Origin: Actinomycetes bacterium
GTDB taxonomy: Bacteria > Actinomycetota > Acidimicrobiia > Acidimicrobiales > RAAP-2
Length of the DNA stretch: 64,000 nt
Reading direction: 5' to 3'
NCBI GenBank assembly: GCA_021803085.1
Contig: JAJZMD010000146.1
Location: 38,039-102,038, forward strand
The translations under genes and the position numbers were made by a program. The notes below the pieces were generated by a model. That model did no database searches, was not told the origin of the DNA, and was given only the letters and a program-made list of their open reading frames with translations. Positions 45,738 to 54,426 of this stretch are shown piece after piece (within the stretch, counting starts at the first letter, position 1; the number at the start of each line of letters is the position of its first letter).

Positions 45738-46276
45738 TCGCTCACCTCCAAGATGGCCAGGACCTCGCCGAGGACGTCGGCGGCGAGGTGCGCCAGCTGC
45801 GGGAGCTCGAGGCTCGCGATCGGATGGGGCACGGTGACGAAGCGGTACCCCTCGAAGCCGTGCAGGCGCGCCATCGCCTCGGCGGTCGTCCGGAACTTGT
45901 CGGTGCAGACGGACACCGCCGGCACCCCTCGCCGTTCGAGCAGGATCCCGTCGGCCAAACTGGCCGCGCTACAAGACCCTCAATCGCCCACCCCGGCCAG
46001 CGCGTAATCGCACCGCTCGGCGATCTGCCCCAGCAGCACGTCGTCGGCCGGCACCGCGAAGGTCGCCTTGGAGAACATCAGGACCTCGGCGACGCCGAAG
46101 CGCTGCTGCAACAGCTCGGCAATCTGCTCGAGCAGCACGGCACTGTTCGGCTTCGTGTTGTTGAGCAGGCCCATCGTCTTCCCCCGCAGCTGATGGCTGC
46201 GGGGAGCGAGCCGGGCGTCATCGCTCCCGGTCCCAACGCCCGTCGGATCGAGCATCTCCTCCAAGAGCGGCGCCAC
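45734..46276 (-). CDS. UGSC selenoprotein, copy 3 (in-frame TGA as selenocysteine)
   Basis: Read through TGA at 45982-45980 this gives 180 residues. The DPTG box, GLLNNTKPNSAVLLEQI, selenocysteine 99 in GVGD-U-GSCSAASLADG, and [17 protein letters not shown] followed by VTVPHP match the other family members. GTG at 46276 behind AAAGGGG is preferred to an ATG eight codons later whose GGAGGAG abuts the start codon. The downstream half lacks its own start, so readthrough is required. The partner gene overlaps the stop. A TTT-containing loop in the hairpin is the only difference in its SECIS-like element. Confidence 0.87.
45952..45966 (-). promoter_or_regulatory. Putative bacterial SECIS hairpin, UGSC copy 3
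   Basis: On the minus strand CGGCC (positions 17-21 from the TGA) pairs with GGCCG (27-31) around loop A-G-U-U-U. G23 and U24 are kept while the next base differs from the other two copies, which is consistent with selection on the two SelB-contact bases. The codons read Ser-Ala-Ala-Ser-Leu-Ala. Confidence 0.68.
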
Positions 46277-46384
46277 TCGAGACCCCTTTCACCACGCGGC
46301 GCGCACGATCCGCGGGCGCGCGACAGACGGTCCGACGGTACCACGGGGCCCGAACCGGGTTACGGAGGCCGTCACGAGCGGCCG

Positions 46385-47731
46385 TCACGAGCGGCCGAGG
46401 AAGACGCCGTTCCTCTCGAGGCGCGCCTGCAGCGTCGGGACGTCGACCGTTCTCGTGGTACCGCCGCCGGCCAGCATCATGTCCGCCGCCGTTCCTGCCG
46501 TCTCTCCCATCACGAAGCACGGACCGCTCACCCGCGCCGAAGACTGGCCCTCGTGGGTCATCGAGGCGCAGCGCCCGACCACGAACAGGTTGTCGACCCC
46601 TCCCGGGAGCAGCATCCTGTAGGGGAGCTGGTTGAAGCCGCGCGGGTCCTCGCCCCGCTGCCACCGGAACTCGACGCTTCCGGCGACGTGCGCCTCCACG
46701 GGCCAACCGTTGACCCCGATCGTGTCCTCGAAGTCCGCGCAGTCGAGGACGTCGTCCTCGGTCAGCTGGTAGTCGCCGACGATCCTGCGGGTCTCACGGA
46801 TCCCGATCTGCGGGGCGATGTCGACCACGTACGCGTCGGAGAACCCCGGGACCTTCTGCTTGATGAAGGAGAACGCCTCGAAGACCTGCTCGCGGCCCTG
46901 GAGCTCGCCGTGGGTCACCTGGAGGACGTCGGTGCCGTCGACGGCGCTGCCGTCGGGGTTCGAAAGCTGGGTCAAGTTGGCCCGCCACTCGAGGGGATTC
47001 CGCTGCGGGCGGACGATCGGCCGCTTACGGGGAAAGTGGTGCGTGCCCGCCGCCTCCGCCTCGTCCATCAGCCGCTCCGCGGTGCGCCAGGGCTTGTCGC
47101 CGGCGGCGATCACGTCGACCCCGTTGATCCGGAACATGAGCGACGGATAGAGCATCCCCTGCAACCCCGGCGACTTCTCGAACGGCGCCCCGGCCCAGGC
47201 GGCGACGTCCCCGTCGCCGGAGGCGTCCACGAAGACCCGGCCGCGGACCGCGTGCCGGCCGGACTTCGACTCGACCAGGACTGCGTCGATCGTGGTGTCG
47301 TCGCGCTTCACGACGCCCACGGCGAACGCGTGGAAGACGATCCTCGCCCCCGATCCGGTCACCAGCCTGTCGGCAGCGAGCTTGTAGGCGGAGATGTCGT
47401 ACGCCTGCGCCAGGATCCCGTCCTTGATCGTGAGGTGGGCAGGTGCCAGCCCGTCGAGCAACGCGAGGTGCTCGTAAAGGTCGTCGGCAAGGCCGTGCAC
47501 GACGCGGCGGTCCTCGCCGTGGACGCGGGCGTGCAGGCCGCAGAAGGTGCTCAGCCCGCCGGCGGTCCCGGCGCCGCCGAGGAAGCCGTAACGCTCCAAG
47601 AGGACCACCGAGCGCCCGGTTCGCGCCGCCGCGGTCGCCGCCATGAGCCCGGCCGGCCCACCGCCGACCACGACCACGTCGAACTCCCCGAGCACCGGCG
47701 TGCACCGGCTCGGCTCGTCGATGGTGGCCAC
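46385..47731 (-). CDS. FAD-dependent oxidoreductase (FAD_oxidored family)
   Basis: A 448-residue flavoprotein. DVVVVGGGPAGLMAATAAARTG binds FAD, GFLGGAGTAGGLS follows, GRVFVDASGDGDVAAWAGAPFE is characteristic of the FAD_oxidored group and the C-terminus holds VVGRCASMTHEGQSSARV. Such proteins oxidise or reduce small substrates and are often annotated as fumarate-reductase-like. GTG at 47731 with GAGAGGAG upstream avoids an implausible 82-residue Arg/Pro-rich extension. It is divergent from the ligM-like gene. Substrate unknown. Confidence 0.8.
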   Translation of the reverse strand: MATIDEPSRCTPVLGEFDVVVVGGGPAGLMAATAAARTGRSVVLLERYGFLGGAGTAGGLSTFCGLHARVHGEDRRVVHGLADDLYEHLALLDGLAPAHLTIKDGILAQAYDISAYKLAADRLVTGSGARIVFHAFAVGVVKRDDTTIDAVLVESKSGRHAVRGRVFVDASGDGDVAAWAGAPFEKSPGLQGMLYPSLMFRINGVDVIAAGDKPWRTAERLMDEAEAAGTHHFPRKRPIVRPQRNPLEWRANLTQLSNPDGSAVDGTDVLQVTHGELQGREQVFEAFSFIKQKVPGFSDAYVVDIAPQIGIRETRRIVGDYQLTEDDVLDCADFEDTIGVNGWPVEAHVAGSVEFRWQRGEDPRGFNQLPYRMLLPGGVDNLFVVGRCASMTHEGQSSARVSGPCFVMGETAGTAADMMLAGGGTTRTVDVPTLQARLERNGVFLGRS

Positions 47732-47957
47732 CGCACTCTCCTCTCCGTCACACCGTGTCGTCCCACGCGGCGGCCCCCCACGCGGCGCCGTCCCGCCCGG
47801 CGGCGTAACCGGCCCTTGCAGCCGGGCGGCGTGCCGATGGCACCGGCAGCAGAGCGAGCCCGCGCCCGTCGCACCGGGCCCGTCGCACCGCGTGCGCGCG
47901 CTCGACAGAGGATAGCGTCTCTCTTCGCCGGGGTCCGGAGGAGGAGGGAGGTGGGAG

Positions 47958-49343
47958 ATGCCGACGCAGGGGCGCACGCTGCAAGACGTGGTCGACAGCG
48001 TGACGAACGTGGCGGAACACCTCTACAACAACGAGACCGGCGCCCGTGTGTACCCGGTGGTGCGACCGGAGTACACGAACTGGCGCGACGAGCAGACGTC
48101 GTGGCGCGAGAGCGTCTGCCTGCGCGATCAGTCCTACCACATGGCCGACCTCTACGTGTCCGGCCCGGACGCGTTCCGACTGCTGAACGACCTCGCGATC
48201 AACAGCTTCAGGGGATTCGAGCCCGAGAGCGCGAAGCAGCTCGTGGTCTGCAGCCCGCAGGGACACGTGATCGGAGACGGAATCCTCTTCTACCTGGCTG
48301 ACTCCCGCTTCCAGCTGGTCGGGCGCCCTTCGGCCAACAACTGGGTCGAGTTCCAGGCGTTGGCGGGCGGCTACGACGTCGAGGTGGAGCGGGACGAATG
48401 GTCGGTGCACGACCCCGGCAGACGGAGGAAGGTGTTCCGCTTCCAGCTCCGAGGGCCTCGTACGCAGCCACTTCTCGAGAGACTGACGAAAGGCGGGCTC
48501 CAGCCTGTCCGGTTCTTCCGCATCGGCCGGATGACGATCACCGGCCACGAGGTCAGCGTTCTCGGCTGGCCGGGCGTGGAAGGCGTCGAGATCTTCGGCC
48601 CGTTCGAGCTCGGTGACGAGGTGAAGGCCGCGATCGCGTCGGCCGGAGAGGAATTCGGCATCCGCCTCGTGGGATCCCGAACCTACGCGATCAACGGCCT
48701 CGAACAGGGGTGGATCCCGTCCCCGCTCCCAGCCGTGTACACGGACCCGGCGCTCCGCAGCTATCGCGAGTGGCTCCCCGCTCGCTCGTACGAGGCGACG
48801 GGGTCGCTCGGCGGGAGCTTCTTCTCGGAGAGCATCGAGGACTACTACCTCACGCCGTGGGATCTGGGATACGGCCGCATCTTGAAGTTCGACCACGACT
48901 TCGTCGGGCGGAGCGCCCTGGAGGGGATGGAAGGCAGCCCGCACCGTCGCAAGGTGACGCTGGCGTGGAACGGCGACGACGTGGCCGGCGTCTTCGCGTC
49001 GCTCTTCGCCGGCGGATCCGCCAAGAAGTACATCGACCTGCCGCTCGCGCAGTACGCGACGTGGATGTACGACAAGGTCCTCGGCGAGCAAGGGGACGCG
49101 ATCGGCATCTCGACGTTCTGCGGGTACAGCTGGAACGAGCGGTCCATGTTGTCGCTGGCGATGCTGGACGAGGCGCACGCCCGGCCCGGGACGGAGGTCG
49201 CGCTCGTCTGGGGCGAGGGGTCGGGCGGGTCCCGCAAGCCGTCGGTGGAGGCGCACGTCCAGACGGAGATCCGTGCCACGGTCGGTCCGGCCCCGTACTC
49301 GGAGGCGGTCCGCAGAGACCGGGAGGCGATCGCGACCCGATGA
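47958..49343 (+). CDS. ligM: Tetrahydrofolate-dependent aryl O-demethylase (LigM/DesA type)
   Basis: A 461-residue aminomethyltransferase (GcvT)-fold protein close in length and plan to LigM and DesA, which move the methyl group of vanillate, 3-O-methylgallate or syringate to tetrahydrofolate. It has VYPVVRPEYTNWRDEQTSWRESVCLRDQSYHMADLYVSG at the N-terminus, VVCSPQGHVIGDGIL, EIFGPFELGDEVKAAI and the later YYLTPWDLGYGRILKFDHDFVGR. The product of vanillate demethylation, protocatechuate, is the substrate of the lig operon 8 kb away, supporting the name. Which methoxylated substrate is used cannot be told. A long GAGGAGGAGGGAGG ribosome site precedes the ATG. Confidence 0.8.
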   Translation: MPTQGRTLQDVVDSVTNVAEHLYNNETGARVYPVVRPEYTNWRDEQTSWRESVCLRDQSYHMADLYVSGPDAFRLLNDLAINSFRGFEPESAKQLVVCSPQGHVIGDGILFYLADSRFQLVGRPSANNWVEFQALAGGYDVEVERDEWSVHDPGRRRKVFRFQLRGPRTQPLLERLTKGGLQPVRFFRIGRMTITGHEVSVLGWPGVEGVEIFGPFELGDEVKAAIASAGEEFGIRLVGSRTYAINGLEQGWIPSPLPAVYTDPALRSYREWLPARSYEATGSLGGSFFSESIEDYYLTPWDLGYGRILKFDHDFVGRSALEGMEGSPHRRKVTLAWNGDDVAGVFASLFAGGSAKKYIDLPLAQYATWMYDKVLGEQGDAIGISTFCGYSWNERSMLSLAMLDEAHARPGTEVALVWGEGSGGSRKPSVEAHVQTEIRATVGPAPYSEAVRRDREAIATR

Positions 49344-49376
49344 TCCGGTCGCGCCCTCCGAGGCCGGTCGCTCCAC

Positions 49377-49778
49377 TCAGACGGTCGTGAACCTGTACAA
49401 CGCCGAGCCGTCGGGCCCGTGATCGAACACCACACGGACACGTGCTCCGATCACGAGGGAGTCCGGGTCGCAGCCGACGACGTTCGTGAGGATGCGCGGT
49501 CCTTCGTCGAGCTCGACGTACGCGACCACGTACGGCTCGCATCCTCGGTACTCGCCCGCCCCCCGGTGCACGACGGAGAACGAGTACACCGCCCCCTCGC
49601 CAGAGGCCGGCTCGAGCGTGACGCCGGACCCGCAGGAAGGGCAGAAGCCTCTCGGGTACCACACCACCGCGCTGCAGCTCCGGCACCGCTCGAGCAGGAG
49701 CTCGTCCGCCGCGATCCCCCTCCAGAAGGTGTCGGCCTCCCCGAGGTGCGGCACCTCGGGAATCGGGAGCGCCGTCAT
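49377..49778 (-). CDS. DUF35 zinc-ribbon/OB-fold protein, thiolase partner
   Basis: A 133-residue protein with an N-terminal helix and rubredoxin-like zinc ribbon (Cys pairs in CRSCSAVVWYPRGFCPSCG) followed by an OB fold (VYSFSVVHRG, VVAYVELDEGPRILTNV). DUF35 proteins bind thiolase-fold enzymes or act as acyl-CoA hydratase-associated subunits in steroid side-chain catabolism. The start overlaps the thiolase-like stop (ATGA), the usual pairing. It is the last gene of the transport and CoA operon. Confidence 0.85.
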   Translation of the reverse strand: MTALPIPEVPHLGEADTFWRGIAADELLLERCRSCSAVVWYPRGFCPSCGSGVTLEPASGEGAVYSFSVVHRGAGEYRGCEPYVVAYVELDEGPRILTNVVGCDPDSLVIGARVRVVFDHGPDGSALYRFTTV

Positions 49779-50947
49779 GCGTCCCCCCTCCGAAGGACCA
49801 GCGTCGCGCTCGCCATCCTCGTCCCGATGTTCCCCCCGGTCCCGTTGACCAAGGCGTGCTCGCAGTCCGGGACCTGCACCGCCGGGAATGCCTCGGACCT
49901 CAGCTGCCGGACCGCTTCGACGATCTTCGTGATCCCGCCGCGATTCCCGGGGTGGTTATTGCACATGCCGCCGCCGTCGGTGTTGAAGGGCAGCCGCCCG
50001 TGCGGGGCGACCAGCGCACCGTCCATCACGAACCTCCCACCTTCGCCCTTCTCGCAGAACCCGAGATCCTCGATCGTCTCGATGACCGTGATCGTGAATG
50101 AGTCGTAGAGCGAGACGTAGTCGATGTCACGAGGGGTCACCCCCGCGGCCGCGAACGCTGCGGGACCCGACACGGCCGCCGCGGTGCTCGTCAACGAAAG
50201 CCTCCCGAGGTCCGAGTGGCGTACCGCCTCGCCGGCTCCGAGCACCCTGACACAGGGACGGGACAGCTGGCGCGCCAGCGCTCCGCTCACCACGACGCAC
50301 GCTCCGCCTCCGTCGGTCACCACGCAGCAGTCCAGCCTGTGAAGCGGGCTGCTGACCATGGGAGACTCCAGCACCTCCTCGACGGAGACGACGTCTCTCA
50401 AGAACGCGTTCGGGTTGTGCTGGGCGTGCAACGACGCCGCGACCTTCACCTCGGCGAGCTGCGCGCTCGTCGTCCCGAACTCGTACATGTGGCGCTGGGC
50501 CGACAACGCGTACCCCGTGACCGCTCCCGACATGCCCCAGACGTCCTCGAAGCTGCCCTCGACCGAACCTCGCTCGAAGGACGTGGGGGCACTGCGCGGC
50601 CGTCCCGCCGACGTGACCAGCGCTGCCTGGCACTTCCCCGCCGCGATGGCCGCGGCGGCGTGCGCGACCTGGACGATCGGCGCCGACCCCCCGGTCTCGG
50701 TGGAGTCCAGGTACGTGCACTCGAGGCCCAGGTACTCGGCCATCGAGAGGACGCCGAAGGCGACAGGACGGAAGTTCTGGCTCCCGTCGCACAGGTAGCC
50801 GTCGATGTCCGACCGGTCCAATCCCGCGTCCGCGAGCGCGCCGAACGCCACTTCGGCATGGATTCTCGGGGTGCTCAGCTCCGGGATCACTCGCCTGGGG
50901 TGCTCGAAGACCCCTGCGATGTAGGCATCCCTGTCCGCTCCGGTCAT
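49775..50947 (-). CDS. Thiolase-fold protein lacking the usual Cys (Ltp2-like retro-aldolase candidate)
   Basis: A 390-residue protein of the SCP-x/lipid-transfer thiolase group. AAIAAGKCQAALVTSAGRP and DIDYVSLYDSFTITVIETIEDLGF are family motifs, and NNHPGNRGGITKIVEAV supplies the later His. Where thiolases carry the nucleophile in CxSG, this protein has DSTETGGSAP with no Cys, as in Ltp2, a retro-aldolase acting with a DUF35 partner. The overlap with the DUF35 gene fits that model. It may cleave a side chain from a hydroxyacyl-CoA made by the adjacent CoA-transferase. Plain thiolysis is unlikely unless another residue serves. Confidence 0.75.
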   Translation of the reverse strand: MTGADRDAYIAGVFEHPRRVIPELSTPRIHAEVAFGALADAGLDRSDIDGYLCDGSQNFRPVAFGVLSMAEYLGLECTYLDSTETGGSAPIVQVAHAAAAIAAGKCQAALVTSAGRPRSAPTSFERGSVEGSFEDVWGMSGAVTGYALSAQRHMYEFGTTSAQLAEVKVAASLHAQHNPNAFLRDVVSVEEVLESPMVSSPLHRLDCCVVTDGGGACVVVSGALARQLSRPCVRVLGAGEAVRHSDLGRLSLTSTAAAVSGPAAFAAAGVTPRDIDYVSLYDSFTITVIETIEDLGFCEKGEGGRFVMDGALVAPHGRLPFNTDGGGMCNNHPGNRGGITKIVEAVRQLRSEAFPAVQVPDCEHALVNGTGGNIGTRMASATLVLRRGDA

Positions 50948-53319
50948 GGCACCCGGCTCTCTCGTGCGAGCAGCACCGTCCCGTCCTCCGACAGCTTCGT
51001 GATCTCGTCCTGCGCGAGGCCGATCTCGCGCAGCACGTCGTACGTCGCTCCCCCGAGCATCAAGTCCGACGACGAGCCGACGTCCCGCACGTCCGGAGCG
51101 CCCACCGTCTCCCACCACCTCCCGGGACCGTGCCAGCTGACTCCCGCATGATCGATCGCGACCGGCTGGAGCACTCGCCGCGCGAGGAGCGACGCGTCGT
51201 TCGAAAGGTCTTCCATCCTGCGAGCGGCGGCGGCCGGCACCCCCGCACCGTTCAGCGCCGAGACCGCATCGACCGTCGACGTCCTCCCGAGCGCAGCGCT
51301 CAGAGCGGCGGCGGCGTCCGCTTCCTCCGGCGAGTCGCCGGCGTCTTCGAGGACCCCCGCGCCGACGAGGGACCCGACGTCCTGGGGGTACCGTCCGTCG
51401 ACGAAGACCCATCCGTCCGCGGTCCGGTAGTAGCGGTTCAGCGGTGAGTGCCCCTCGTAGTCCCGACCGCCCTCGCACCGGGGTCGGAGCGACGCCGCAG
51501 CTCCGCTCACGAGCTCCTCGCTCTGCAGGAGGGTCGCCGCGCCCGAGAGCGTCACCTCCACCCGCTGCCCGCGGCCGGTGCGCTCGCGCGCGAACAGCGA
51601 CGCGCAGGCGCCGAACGCACCGAGCAGGCTGGCGACCACGTCATTGACCGGAACGGCCAGCAGCACCGGGCTGGCTGTGTCGTGGCCGCCACCCTGCGCC
51701 CGCATGATGCCGCTCAGTGCCTGGACGATCGGGTCGAACCCCGGCTTCTCGCGCAACGGGCCGACCGCTCCGAACGCCGAGATCGACACGAGGCTGAGCG
51801 AGGGGTGCCGCTCCCGCAAGGCGTCCCAGCCCAGCCCGAGCCGTGCGCTCACCTGCGGCCGGAAGTTCTCGATGACCACGTCCGAGCGGTCCAGGATCGT
51901 AGAGAGGATCTCCTTCGCCCGCTCGCCGCGGAGGTCCAGGACCACGCTGCGCTGACCTCTGTTGTAGGCGGGGAAGCCCGCGCGGCCGGGACCGCCGTGG
52001 ACCACTCGCAAGTCGTCCCCGTCGGGAGGACGTTCGATCTTCACCACGTCGCATCCCAGGTCCCCGAGGAGGGTGCCCGTAAAGGGGCCGGCGATCACCG
52101 TCCCCAGGTCGACGGCGCGGAGTCCCTCCAACGGGAGGAGCCCTCTCCTGGCGCCGTCCCTCGCCCCTCCTGCCGGCCGCCGGCGAGGCTCTCTCCACCC
52201 GATCCGCCTTCCATGCTCCGGCAGCTCCGGAGCGCTCGCCTCGACGTGACCCGGCGTGTCGGACAGCGCGATCGGGATCCCGGGCATCTTTGCACCCGCA
52301 GCTGCGTACGGCTCGCTCTCGGTCATGAGGCCGAGCTCGCGCACCTGCGGGTGGGCGGGCCAGTCGTCCCGAGACAGCACCGGCCCCACCGGGACGTCCG
52401 CCGCCTCGAGCGCCCCCAGCCATTCCTGGCGCGTCCGGGTCGCGAACGTCCTGCCGATCTCCTCGTCGAGCCAGGCGAAGTTCTCCGCAAGCCTGACCCT
52501 TCCCGGCTCGCCGCCCAACCGCCGATCCGCGAGGAGCCTGCCCAGGCCGAGGGCGCCCAGCGCCCGCGCCACGAAGGCGTCGTTGTACGCGCCCAGGAAC
52601 AGCCACCGCCCGTCTCCGCACTGGTAGCAGCGGTAGTTCGGCAACGCGCCGTGCGGCCCGCCGAGCCGCTCGATCCGCGGGCCGCCTCTCTCGGTCAGGA
52701 ACGCCCCCGGGGACGCCAGGACGGCCGCGTGGGCGCCTCCGATCCCGAACGCCCCTTCCGGCCGCCAACCCCTCGCCCTTCCGACCATCGCGGCCACCGC
52801 CACGGTCGCGGCCCAGAGGCCCTGCACGTACAGCGGGATCGGATAGACGCAATCGACCGGCGCCTCTTCGTAGGAGCCCTGGTTCCACGCATGGCCCAAG
52901 GCCGCGTACAGCAAGGACGCGCTCTCCTTCTCCGCCGCCCAGGGAGTGTCGCCCAGCAGGTACGGCGCGAGCACGATCCATACGGCACCTGGGTCCGGCT
53001 CCATGCCCCTCTCGGAGAGCATCTCGAAGCTGACGCCAGGAGGAGTCGTGCCGACCAGGACGAGGTCCGCCTCCACCAGGAGCTCCCCGAGCCACGCCCA
53101 GTCCCGTTGCGATCCCGCGTCGAACCCGATCGCCCGCTTGCCACGGTTCCAGACGTGGAACCCCGCCCGCGAACGGGTGGGATCTCCTGTCAGCGGCTCC
53201 ACCTTCAGCACGTCTGCACCGTGGTCGGCGAGCATCATCCCGGCGAGCGGGCCGGCCACGCCGATGCTGAGGTCGACCACCCGCACCCCTTCGAGCGCGC
53301 GTCCAGCGCCCCCGGCCAC
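50944..53319 (-). CDS. Fused double-domain class III CoA-transferase (CaiB/BaiF)
   Basis: A 791-residue protein with two complete CaiB/BaiF domains. The first begins ALEGVRVVDLSIGVAGPLAGMMLADHGADVLKVE; the second, near residue 400, begins PLEGLRAVDLGTVIAGPFTGTLLGDLGCDVVKIE. The second half has the catalytic-Asp segment PGFDPIVQALSG. The equivalent region of the first half is PWAAEKESASLLYAALG, with no obvious Asp, so it may be structural. It would transfer CoA between acids. Homologues usually are single-domain dimers. GTG at 53319 follows the permease stop by 18 bases, and the end overlaps the thiolase-fold gene (ATGA). Confidence 0.85.
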   Translation of the reverse strand: MAGGAGRALEGVRVVDLSIGVAGPLAGMMLADHGADVLKVEPLTGDPTRSRAGFHVWNRGKRAIGFDAGSQRDWAWLGELLVEADLVLVGTTPPGVSFEMLSERGMEPDPGAVWIVLAPYLLGDTPWAAEKESASLLYAALGHAWNQGSYEEAPVDCVYPIPLYVQGLWAATVAVAAMVGRARGWRPEGAFGIGGAHAAVLASPGAFLTERGGPRIERLGGPHGALPNYRCYQCGDGRWLFLGAYNDAFVARALGALGLGRLLADRRLGGEPGRVRLAENFAWLDEEIGRTFATRTRQEWLGALEAADVPVGPVLSRDDWPAHPQVRELGLMTESEPYAAAGAKMPGIPIALSDTPGHVEASAPELPEHGRRIGWREPRRRPAGGARDGARRGLLPLEGLRAVDLGTVIAGPFTGTLLGDLGCDVVKIERPPDGDDLRVVHGGPGRAGFPAYNRGQRSVVLDLRGERAKEILSTILDRSDVVIENFRPQVSARLGLGWDALRERHPSLSLVSISAFGAVGPLREKPGFDPIVQALSGIMRAQGGGHDTASPVLLAVPVNDVVASLLGAFGACASLFARERTGRGQRVEVTLSGAATLLQSEELVSGAAASLRPRCEGGRDYEGHSPLNRYYRTADGWVFVDGRYPQDVGSLVGAGVLEDAGDSPEEADAAAALSAALGRTSTVDAVSALNGAGVPAAAARRMEDLSNDASLLARRVLQPVAIDHAGVSWHGPGRWWETVGAPDVRDVGSSSDLMLGGATYDVLREIGLAQDEITKLSEDGTVLLARESRVP

Positions 53320-53337
53320 GGCTCCCGTCGCCTGACG

Positions 53338-54426
53338 CTACGAGCCCGCAGCGGTGGGTCTGGGCAAGATGGGCGTCTTCCGCCGCTTGAAGATCCGCTT
53401 GCGGGTGACCGTCGGGAACGCCACTGCGACCACCAGCGCCGCGCCGTAGAAGATCTGCTGGATGTAGGCCTGCGCGCCGAGAAGCTCGAGGCCGGCCGTG
53501 CCCGTGGCAAGGAAGTAGACCGCGATGAGCGAGCCGAGGGCGTTCATCCGCCCCGGACGGATGGCGGTCGCACCGAGGAAGACCGCAGCGTACGCCGGGA
53601 GGATGTAGGCGCTCCCCGCTGTCGGGGCGACCGAGCCGTACGTCCCCGCGTACGCGATGCCGGCGAAGCCGGCAATCGCGGCGCCGATGACGAAGGCCCA
53701 TGCCCTCTGGCGGTTCACGTGGAAGCCGCTCAGGCGAGCGACGTCTCTGGCTTGACCGATGACGAGCGCCTTCTGGCCGACGGGCGTGAAGCTCAGCACG
53801 TACCACACGGCCACGAAGATCGCGAGCGCGTAGTAGAACTCGAGCGGAATCGACAAGAAGGTGTTGGTGTAGACCCAGTTCGACAGCCCCGTCGAGACGA
53901 CTCCGACGGTGGCGTTCGTGCTGATGATGAACGTGACGCCTTCGACGATCGTCATCGTGCCCAGGGTGATGATGAACGGGTTGTTGTCGTAGTAGACGAC
54001 GAAGAGGGTGTTGACCAGGCCGACGACGATCGCAGCGCCCACACCTGCCAGGCACGCGTAGACGATCGGCACGGAATGGTTCACGTTCAAGACAGCGATC
54101 GTCATCGCCGAGAGACCCAGGGATGCGCCGAGGGACAGGTCGACGAAGTCACCCATGATCGTCGGGAGCAGCACGGCGATCGTGAGGATGAACAGCACGG
54201 CTTGGGAGCCGAGGATGTTCGAGAGGTTCGCGACGGTGTCGAAGGTCGAAGGAACCGACGCGCTGAACGCGACGACGATCGCGATGAACGCGATGATGAG
54301 CGCGAAGCGGTCGAGCCCGTGGCTGATCCGGGCTCGGCTCCGGGAGGCCTTCTCGCCGAGCTCTTGCTCCCCGTGCTCCGGCGCGCCGGGAGCAGCCCCT
54401 GCCTCTCGGACGAGCGGCGTGGCCAC
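53338..54426 (-). CDS. Sugar-type ABC transporter permease (RbsC family)
   Basis: A 362-residue membrane protein with multiple hydrophobic spans, for example ALIIAFIAIVVAFSASV and VLFILTIAVLLPTIMGDFVDLSLGASLGLSAM. The family's GxxNTLFVVYYDNNPFIITLGTM and the later GATAIRPGRMNALGSLIAVY are seen. It pairs with the ATPase directly upstream; the GTG start abuts the ATPase stop and has GGAGGTGGG before it. Despite RbsC homology the substrate may be aromatic or another polar compound. Confidence 0.87.
   Translation of the reverse strand: MATPLVREAGAAPGAPEHGEQELGEKASRSRARISHGLDRFALIIAFIAIVVAFSASVPSTFDTVANLSNILGSQAVLFILTIAVLLPTIMGDFVDLSLGASLGLSAMTIAVLNVNHSVPIVYACLAGVGAAIVVGLVNTLFVVYYDNNPFIITLGTMTIVEGVTFIISTNATVGVVSTGLSNWVYTNTFLSIPLEFYYALAIFVAVWYVLSFTPVGQKALVIGQARDVARLSGFHVNRQRAWAFVIGAAIAGFAGIAYAGTYGSVAPTAGSAYILPAYAAVFLGATAIRPGRMNALGSLIAVYFLATGTAGLELLGAQAYIQQIFYGAALVVAVAFPTVTRKRIFKRRKTPILPRPTAAGS

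Noticed and set aside
45788..48301. A long plus-strand frame covering the UGSC and FAD oxidoreductase genes
   Set aside because: It is antisense to genes with clear motifs and has biased shadow composition.
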